Source of the DNA: a virus
Direction: 5' to 3' (one strand)
Virus record (IMG/VR): IMGVR_UViG_3300025168_000572
Location: 1 to 26,236 of that record
DNA length: 26,236 nt
This document shows positions 20,265 to 26,236 of the stretch, one piece after another. The position numbers and the translations under genes were made by a program. The notes beneath the pieces were generated by a model. It was not told the origin of the DNA. It saw only the letters and a list, made by a program, of their open reading frames with translations, and did no database searches. The first letter of the stretch is position 1, and each line of letters starts with the position of its first letter.

Positions 20265-21356
20265 ATGGCGATTTCACCAGATGTGCTGGCGACCGCGCTC
20301 AATGAGCTTATGCCGTCGTACAGTGAGTTGTTTGTCAAGTTCCATCCGTTGATGGAAAAGGTCATGCAGAACGGAAACCTTTCTCGCGATACCCTCAAGG
20401 GTCCAGAGCGAGAGTTCGCAGTCGTAACGGACGGCCCGGGTAACATTACCCATGTCCAAACGGGTACGGAAATCATCGCAGGCGGTCGTTCACAGAACGC
20501 CCACCGTGGTAAGGTCGTAGCACCTCGCCTCATCTATGCGTTCGATGTCCCCGGCAAGGACTTGGCTGAAGCTAACGGCGAGATGGACCTCGCACGAATC
20601 CTCCAACACTACCCAGAGTTGGCGCTTTCGGACTTCCACGAGCGGATCTCAGATCAGCTAGGTACTGGTAACGGTACTGGCGTTGGCGGCTTTGCTACTC
20701 TTAACGGAGAAACAACGTTTAACCCCGATGGAACTGCCCGCAACGGCTTCCTACAGGCTAAGACGGTTGCGGCGCAGGCTCTTAGTGCAGTTAACGTCCA
20801 CAACCTTCAACAGAACCAAGTTGCTGGCTGGCACAACCAGTATGAAGACATTGCGTCTTTTGCTGTTAACGGTCGTAGCCAAATGCGTAAGGCTTACTTC
20901 GCTGCTTCTCGTCAAGGCAAGACCATGGGTCCAGTTGACTTGATGATCGGTGACGAGGCTTCTTACCTCAACTACATCGACGACTTGGACGATCAAGTCC
21001 GCGTGGTCAAGGTTGAAGGCGACAAGGCTCCACCTCTCGTCCGTCAGGGCGTGAAGTTCCTCGAAGCTGACTTCTACCTCGATGACTCCATCGACACATC
21101 TAGCACTAACTTCAACGTTGGTGGTGTTGCGGGTCCTGCGAACGACGGAATCATCTACGGGCTCAAGACCCCGACTTGGCACCTGTTTACTCTCGGCCAC
21201 GATGCGAGCCGCGAAACGAAGGGCGACTTCGCTCTCCGTGGACCGTTCCGTATCCCTGACCAAGATATTTTCCGCTACGAGCTTGTGTTGATGATGGGTC
21301 TCCACACTACGCAACTCCGCGCTAACTTCGTCGTCACCGGCGCAGGCACACCTTAG
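20265..21356 (+). CDS. Major capsid protein, 363 aa
   Basis: It builds the icosahedral shell. Evidence: position after the scaffold and before a cement-like protein; the best codon adaptation of the window (C-ending, preferred codons such as AAC, GGT, TTC); a strong ribosome site, AAAGGAGAT; and HK97-fold-like features, including an N-terminal helix (LATALNELMPSYSELFVKFH), a central long-helix region rich in Ala/Gln (GFLQAKTVAAQALSAVNVHN) and the beta-rich C-terminal domain (LVLMMGLHTTQLRANFVVTG). No N-terminal delta domain is present, consistent with a separate scaffold gene. Confidence 0.92.
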   Translation: MAISPDVLATALNELMPSYSELFVKFHPLMEKVMQNGNLSRDTLKGPEREFAVVTDGPGNITHVQTGTEIIAGGRSQNAHRGKVVAPRLIYAFDVPGKDLAEANGEMDLARILQHYPELALSDFHERISDQLGTGNGTGVGGFATLNGETTFNPDGTARNGFLQAKTVAAQALSAVNVHNLQQNQVAGWHNQYEDIASFAVNGRSQMRKAYFAASRQGKTMGPVDLMIGDEASYLNYIDDLDDQVRVVKVEGDKAPPLVRQGVKFLEADFYLDDSIDTSSTNFNVGGVAGPANDGIIYGLKTPTWHLFTLGHDASRETKGDFALRGPFRIPDQDIFRYELVLMMGLHTTQLRANFVVTGAGTP

Positions 21357-21364
21357 GAGGTATC

Positions 21365-21847
21365 ATGTCTGGATTTACAGCAGCAGGGATCAGCAAAGAT
21401 CTCGTTTCTACTACACAGCAGGCACCACTTGGTTTCCGACTCACCGTTCCTAACGGCGACAAGGGCTTCCAAGTGTATACCTACATCAAGACTACCGTCG
21501 CAGTAACTCAGGGTCAGTGTCTAATGAAGGCTGGCGATGACTACAGCGCGTGTTTGGCGTCAACCACTGGTAACGGAATGCGGGCAGTAGGTGTAGTTCA
21601 ACAGGCGAACACCCAAACAGGCACCAAGGCACTCTTGGCTGGCGACTACGCATTCGTATTGACCGAAGGCTACGGCACTGTCCAAACGGGTCAAGGCTCA
21701 GCGATCGGTGCCCAGCTTGTTCTTTATGGTTCGGGTCTCCTCACTGGCGGAACCGCCGCGTCTGCAACCAACATCCCCGTGGGACACGTTGGTGCAGCCG
21801 CTGTGAATACTGCGGTGGGTACTGCCTACGTCAAGTTCTTGGGCTAG
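21365..21847 (+). CDS. Capsid cement/decoration-like protein, 160 aa
   Basis: A Gly/Thr/Ala-rich beta protein encoded right after the capsid gene with a strong TAGGAGGT site. The pattern of strands separated by glycine turns (YIKTTVAVTQGQCLMKAGDD, MRAVGVVQQANT, DYAFVLTEGYGTVQTGQG, then GHVGAAAVNTAVGTAYVKFL) resembles DUF2190-type capsid cement proteins, which bind the outside of the shell and stabilise it. It is highly expressed-looking, with C-ending codons like the capsid gene. The length is somewhat greater than the usual 110-140. Confidence 0.7.
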   Translation: MSGFTAAGISKDLVSTTQQAPLGFRLTVPNGDKGFQVYTYIKTTVAVTQGQCLMKAGDDYSACLASTTGNGMRAVGVVQQANTQTGTKALLAGDYAFVLTEGYGTVQTGQGSAIGAQLVLYGSGLLTGGTAASATNIPVGHVGAAAVNTAVGTAYVKFLG

Positions 21848-21850
21848 TAG

Positions 21851-23572
21851 ATGAACCTGAAGGGGATTCGTACTGCGATGTTTGCTCAGGCGGACTACTC
21901 ACCGAGTAGTTCACCTGAAGCACTCTCGCGTGTGAATGGCTTCATCAACAGGGCTTACAATCAGTTAGCTCTGGAAGCCCCCTTCCTGTTTTTTGAATCT
22001 AAGGTGTATCTGACTACAGAGCCAGATGCGTCTTCTAAGGCGGGTGGTACCGATAACGCAGGTAATGCGGTAACCGATACCATTCGCCTAGCTGGTGCAA
22101 ACACGGGCATGGGAGCAACTAATGACCCATGGACGTGGCGTACCACCTTTACTTCCGTACAACAAGGCCAAGTACCCGAGGGCCTAACTGCATGGAACCA
22201 CGATCGTTCTTGGGACGGTCGTATGATTGAGATTACGGCTACAGATGGTACTCGTCTTCGCAATCAAATCCGGTCTGTCTGGCATAATACCAGCGATAAC
22301 TATTACTACTTTACCCTTGTCACTCCATGGGACATCGGCACTTACGGTACCTCAGAGTACAAGTACAGAGTGTTTACCGAAGCGTACCCACTCCCTGACG
22401 ACGTAGTACAGTTAAAATCTGCTCGCCTTAGAGACCAAGACATCAATTATCCATTGGACGTATTTGGACAAGATGAAGCGGCCCAGCATCAGCTAGTAGG
22501 CCCTCCCAGTCAAGTAGCGTCCGGTATCCCTCGCGTGATTTTCCGCGAGCAACACATCCACATGCAAGGCCCAAGCGTAGCTCCGGTGGCCTCGATTAGT
22601 ACCGAAGATGAAAACGTGCTGTGGGTGGGACCTGAACCTGCGGGATCTTTCGAGTACAAGGTCACCTACACTTGGGGTAAGCGCGACGTAGAGTTCCAAC
22701 TCCCCGGCCTAGCGTCGTACAACGGATTTGCACAGCCGTTGAGCCAGACTTCTGCTACGTCGTATCCCTCCCAGAGCGATACAAACCGCACCAATACTAC
22801 AGACGACCGGTTTCGTACCCCCCGGTTTGAGTCTCCGGCGTCCCCCGCGTCGAATGCGGTTGTTGTAACTCCAGCCGGACCCACCGACACTTACGCAGTT
22901 AAGTTGTCACTACCGAACATTACCTACGCACTCGGGTTCTTAAACTCTTTTATCGGTGGATCTTCTCGGCAGTCCCTTAATCAATCCGGCCTATACGTCC
23001 GTATTTACCGTAAGCGATTAACGACAAATTTTGCCCAGTACTTGGCGCAACAGACTACCTCACCAGCTACCCGACAAGCAAAACTAGACGCGTCTCAACT
23101 AGACGTGTCCGACGATTTCTATCTTCTGGCAGAAACTCGCGTAGACAATTCTAACTTGGGAGTATGGTTCGATAAAGGCGATGTATTGCCAGATCGAAGC
23201 CGCCGCATACGCGACATTCATGGGTACCAGACTCTAATGTTCTACCCGAAGCCCGATAAGCGGTACGTTACCGAAGTTCGAGCGGTAGTCCGCCCACAAG
23301 AGTTGGTAGACGACGAAGATACTCCTTGGGTCAACGCCGAGGCCATGAACGTTCTCCTCTCCCGGGCTATGGCCCTGTTTTACGAAAATCTAGGTCAACC
23401 TCAGCTTTCTCAGCTTTCATACGGCAGGTACCAAGAAGAATTACTTACGCTTTCAAAAAGATACGGCGATCTTAGACCTCCTAACGTCCCCGTGTTACGT
23501 CGTATGACAAGAGCACAAAGTTCTTTTCGTGGTAACCGGTACTACCGAAAATGGTGGACCACTTCAAGCTGA
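21851..23572 (+). CDS. Head-tail adaptor-like protein with large insert, 573 aa
   Basis: The two ends look like a podovirus head-tail adaptor (P22 gp4 / T7 gp11 type): an N-terminal helix (RVNGFINRAYNQLALEAPFL) and a C-terminal helical part (AEAMNVLLSRAMALFYENLG, then YGRYQEELLTLSKRYGDL). Adaptors are normally about 150-250 residues. Here about 300 extra residues of beta-rich, Ser/Thr/Pro-rich sequence lie in between and may form an outward domain. It would bind the portal ring and receive the tail nozzle encoded two genes later. The ribosome site is weak, so translation is probably coupled to the previous gene, which ends only 3 bases upstream. Confidence 0.65.
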   Translation: MNLKGIRTAMFAQADYSPSSSPEALSRVNGFINRAYNQLALEAPFLFFESKVYLTTEPDASSKAGGTDNAGNAVTDTIRLAGANTGMGATNDPWTWRTTFTSVQQGQVPEGLTAWNHDRSWDGRMIEITATDGTRLRNQIRSVWHNTSDNYYYFTLVTPWDIGTYGTSEYKYRVFTEAYPLPDDVVQLKSARLRDQDINYPLDVFGQDEAAQHQLVGPPSQVASGIPRVIFREQHIHMQGPSVAPVASISTEDENVLWVGPEPAGSFEYKVTYTWGKRDVEFQLPGLASYNGFAQPLSQTSATSYPSQSDTNRTNTTDDRFRTPRFESPASPASNAVVVTPAGPTDTYAVKLSLPNITYALGFLNSFIGGSSRQSLNQSGLYVRIYRKRLTTNFAQYLAQQTTSPATRQAKLDASQLDVSDDFYLLAETRVDNSNLGVWFDKGDVLPDRSRRIRDIHGYQTLMFYPKPDKRYVTEVRAVVRPQELVDDEDTPWVNAEAMNVLLSRAMALFYENLGQPQLSQLSYGRYQEELLTLSKRYGDLRPPNVPVLRRMTRAQSSFRGNRYYRKWWTTSS

Positions 23573-23810
23573 GGGAGACAGTATGGAACCGATGATTTGT
23601 GGGGGCGTCTACGAAGTAGTAGATCCCGCCAACCGAGTAAAACAAGGTATGCTGGTCGGAGTGACTAAAGACGTCCACAACACTACAGGCGCAATCCAGT
23701 TTGCCGGACACGCTCCTGAGATTGTGACTCACGGTAGCGACCGTTGGGGCATGTTTACGTTGATTGGTCGTCCCGCGTCTCCGAAGGTCGGTCGTCCTAA
23801 AAAGGGGTAA
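23529..23810 (+). CDS. LexA/S24-like small protein, 93 aa (or 75 aa)
   Basis: From GTG 23529 the product contains EGDSMEPMICGGVYEVVDPA at 15-34, strikingly like the serine motif of LexA/signal-peptidase type proteins (GDSMEP followed by a short loop and a strand), then VKQGMLVGV and a final FTLIGRPAS that recalls the end of that beta fold. No lysine suitable as the catalytic partner is evident, so any such fold would be inactive. Alternatively translation starts at ATG 23583 (75 aa), for which GAGGGAG is a good ribosome site; then GDS is just the RNA reading of that site. It overlaps the adaptor gene by 44 bases if the long start is right. Confidence 0.6.
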   Translation: MVTGTTENGGPLQAEGDSMEPMICGGVYEVVDPANRVKQGMLVGVTKDVHNTTGAIQFAGHAPEIVTHGSDRWGMFTLIGRPASPKVGRPKKG

Positions 23811-23813
23811 CCG

Positions 23814-26236
23814 ATGGCGAATAAAGCAGGTGTAACAGACTTAGGTCCATATGTACTACGGGTACAATCCGACAGTTTGTTGTCCCCCAATGATGTGGCG
23901 TCTGAGATCCGAAACTTTGTTCAAACGCCAGAAGGTACGTTACGATCAGTAGTTGGACCTGCTGTTTTGATGTACAATTACACCCCTACGAGTAGTCGTA
24001 CAATTGCACCCGCGTGGTCTCGATCTGGAGACACGCAGGACGACGGCACAATACCTCCGTTCGGGGACTCGGAAACGTATGACCCTAACGATTCTGAGCC
24101 TGATACCAGTGGAGGTCCGTCCGGTGGTGCTGGAGAGTCCGGCCCAGATGTAGATGTGGCAGGCCCTGACGGCCTCGGCGCTGGCGAGAGTGAGTCAGGA
24201 CCTTCGGGAACTGCACCGTGGCCTCCTAGCCACCTCTCAGCCACTCCTAGTCGCCCAAACGCTAGCGGTACGGCTACCGAACACGGACCTACGGTTAAGT
24301 ACTCTACTCGGATGCACGGAATTTATCATGCTATTTTGCGTGATGGAGACCGTGACGTCTTGTTGCTACACACGGGTAAAGAACTTTGGGAATTCGAAGG
24401 TTGGAATCGGGCGTGGCGGAGGCTTGTTGTACCCACAGGCGTAGACGTCCCTCCCGCCGCAATATCGCAAGATATGCCCGATACTTCGTACCCCAAGTTC
24501 CCCACGCAATTTGAGAGTACTCCTCGCGGTATTGTAATCGTACCGCAGGACGCCCGTGCGCTGTACTACGATGGTCGGATTATCGCTCCATTAGGGTTTT
24601 CCGAAGTACCCGGAACACCACAGCCGAAAGGTCCCAGCAACCGCCTTGGGGCGGTCACGGAGAAAGGGCGTGGGATTAACGACACGGGTTACGCTCACGA
24701 CGGAACACCTTGGGACGCAGCTAACGATAAGTACATGGCAGGCGCAACCCGGGGCTTCGGCGGAGGCAGGGTCGGTACGCTTAATGAGTTAACAATGGAC
24801 GCTTCGGTATTCACCGGGACATCAGGTAGTTCCGCTTCGACTAAACCTGTGTTCGCAGCGGGCTGGGTTCAAAGAAGTGAGTACAGGTGCCGTACCCAGT
24901 ACGTTGACGTGTTTGGTAATTTGTCCGCGTCGTCACCCCCGTCGGCTGCTGTTGAGATTAGTTTTCAACCTTCGGAGATTCCGGACAACAACGTAGTTTC
25001 TGTGGACAAACTTCGAAAACAAATTGCGTGGACTAGTATTTCTACAGGGCCACGTCATTGTATTGGACGAAATCTGTATCGTACCAAAGATATGGTAGGA
25101 TCTGGCGATCAGAGCTATTACCGTCACACTCAGAACACTACAGGAATGATGTCAGAGTACGCTACACTGACGGACAACATGACGACTATCTACCCCGATA
25201 ATGTCGCAGATCAATTCCTTACCCGGGTCATGGAAGACATCGACCCAGTACCTCAGTTTAAGCTGTGTCGAATGGCTTTCGGACGTTTGTGGATAGCCAA
25301 CACGACCAAAGATCCGGGAATGGTACGAGCGTCTAAGCCGGGACGGTTTGGTACATTCCCTTCGTCTGACATCCTATCGCCAGACCCTTCCGGCGGGGAA
25401 ATAACCGGACTAGCTAGCACAGCCAACGGACTGCTAGTATTCACCGCTACAAGTTCGTTTCTTATTTCGCCCGCACAATCTGGCTTCAATACGTCAACAA
25501 TATCAACGGCTGTAGGATGTGCGGCTCCTAGTTCTATCGCTACATTAGAAGACGGGCGTGTGATGTGGTTGGGTAAAGATGCCTTCTACGTCTGGGACGG
25601 GACGGCACTTGCGCCCATTTCAAACGAGATTCGAGAGTATTTTCGTCAGTTGACACCTTCTAGGAAACTACAAGCGGTAGCTTACTTTGATCCTAAGAGT
25701 AAAGAATACCGCTGTTGGGTGTCTACCAACGCATCGAGAACAAACAACGTCTGTATGGTGTTTAACGGACAGGGCTGGGCAGTTCGTACTGATACAGAAA
25801 CTGAAGCCGTGTGTGTGACACAAGACCATAGGTCTCTTACCTTAACGGCGGGTAAGCCCGGAGAGTCGAACGTCAACTATACCGGCGTCTATGTGTTGGA
25901 CAGTCCCGGTAACGCCAACGACGCGGACGTTCAATCTATGATTGATGCCCGAGAGGCGTTGATCGAAACTGCATGGATGCAGTCTACCATCCCACTAGTA
26001 CGACACACCGCCCGAGTCGTAAATTTATGGTTGCGAGAGTCTGAAGATTCCCAAGTTACTGTAGAAGTACTAAGGGACTGGAGGAATACTGTTATTGAAA
26101 CAGTAACCGTGGACAAATACTCTAGTGCTAACCCCCCGGCGTTTTACAAAGACACGGCTTTAGGTCAGAGTGGGGTACAATTTGCCCGCAGAGCGCCATA
26201 CTGGACACGCGCACAAGTGTACGTCCCATCGAGCGA
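23814..26236 (+). CDS. Tail nozzle/hub-like beta-rich protein, 3' end missing
   Basis: ATG 23814 opens a frame that runs beyond the window edge, giving at least 807 residues. After an N-terminal domain (MANKAGVTDLGPYVLRVQSD), there is a Ser/Gly/Pro/Asp-rich low-complexity insert (about 75-150). The rest is beta-rich and ends in repeats characteristic of a propeller: GLLVFTATSSFLISPAQSGF, VGCAAPSSIATLEDGRVMWL and DAFYVWDGTALAPISNEI. The latter pattern (GC-AP-S-I, then DG, then F-x-WDG) is typical of P22 gp10- and T7 gp12-like tail nozzles, which attach under the adaptor and gate DNA release. The neighbours fit that role. Confidence 0.7.
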   Translation, partial: MANKAGVTDLGPYVLRVQSDSLLSPNDVASEIRNFVQTPEGTLRSVVGPAVLMYNYTPTSSRTIAPAWSRSGDTQDDGTIPPFGDSETYDPNDSEPDTSGGPSGGAGESGPDVDVAGPDGLGAGESESGPSGTAPWPPSHLSATPSRPNASGTATEHGPTVKYSTRMHGIYHAILRDGDRDVLLLHTGKELWEFEGWNRAWRRLVVPTGVDVPPAAISQDMPDTSYPKFPTQFESTPRGIVIVPQDARALYYDGRIIAPLGFSEVPGTPQPKGPSNRLGAVTEKGRGINDTGYAHDGTPWDAANDKYMAGATRGFGGGRVGTLNELTMDASVFTGTSGSSASTKPVFAAGWVQRSEYRCRTQYVDVFGNLSASSPPSAAVEISFQPSEIPDNNVVSVDKLRKQIAWTSISTGPRHCIGRNLYRTKDMVGSGDQSYYRHTQNTTGMMSEYATLTDNMTTIYPDNVADQFLTRVMEDIDPVPQFKLCRMAFGRLWIANTTKDPGMVRASKPGRFGTFPSSDILSPDPSGGEITGLASTANGLLVFTATSSFLISPAQSGFNTSTISTAVGCAAPSSIATLEDGRVMWLGKDAFYVWDGTALAPISNEIREYFRQLTPSRKLQAVAYFDPKSKEYRCWVSTNASRTNNVCMVFNGQGWAVRTDTETEAVCVTQDHRSLTLTAGKPGESNVNYTGVYVLDSPGNANDADVQSMIDAREALIETAWMQSTIPLVRHTARVVNLWLRESEDSQVTVEVLRDWRNTVIETVTVDKYSSANPPAFYKDTALGQSGVQFARRAPYWTRAQVYVPSS

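Noticed and set aside
1-26236. tRNA genes, CRISPR arrays, insertion sequences
   Set aside because: No cloverleaf with a GTTCRA-type T loop, no regularly spaced repeat-spacer array and no transposase or terminal inverted repeats were found.

Overview
The window is a stretch of a tailed double-stranded DNA bacteriophage genome, most probably of podovirus-like (short-tailed) build. All recognisable genes lie on the + strand, are packed with stop/start overlaps of a few bases, and use Shine-Dalgarno sites such as AGGAG, so the host is a bacterium; nothing here identifies it. No integrase, RNA polymerase or tRNA gene was seen. The podovirus reading rests on the head-tail genes at the right end: an adaptor-like protein followed directly by a large beta-rich protein resembling the tail nozzle/hub of P22- or T7-like phages.

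Left end (1-2521): small early-type genes of unknown function (a gene tail, a 33-aa membrane peptide, then 219, 121, 53, 73 and 246 aa), A/C-rich and T-poor on the + strand, closed by a strong terminator at 2490-2521. A leader with two competing hairpins (1596-1645) precedes the 246-aa gene. Next comes a self-contained unit (2616-3316) with its own promoter candidate, a hairpin leader, one 185-aa orphan gene and its own terminator, like a phage moron.

3317-4207 has no gene but is the most structured part of the window. 3317-3760 holds about ten hairpins in series, including a 24-bp interrupted stem capped by a GGGA tetraloop, and is my candidate for an undescribed large non-coding RNA. 3813-4046 holds repeated TGTAGACGAT and TGTAAC words, a 14-bp inverted repeat and AT-rich DNA, looking like an iteron-type replication origin. 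It sits just before a small excisionase-type HTH protein and an AEP primase/SF3 helicase (4208-6877), a likely replication initiation module.

From 6870 the genes move to virion assembly: an HTH protein, two small proteins, a very acidic 726-aa protein, basic and HNH-like small proteins, a zincin-type metalloprotease, large terminase, portal, a run of tiny genes, a zinc-ribbon protein, scaffold, major capsid protein, cement-like protein, head-tail adaptor, an LexA/S24-like small protein and the partial tail nozzle. The 726-aa gene ends at a textbook -1 frameshift signal (slippery A AAA AAG, 6-nt spacer, GC-rich stem). The next frame has no convincing start of its own, so a 1098-aa fusion protein is predicted. 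The two most interesting points are the structured RNA candidate and this frameshift.
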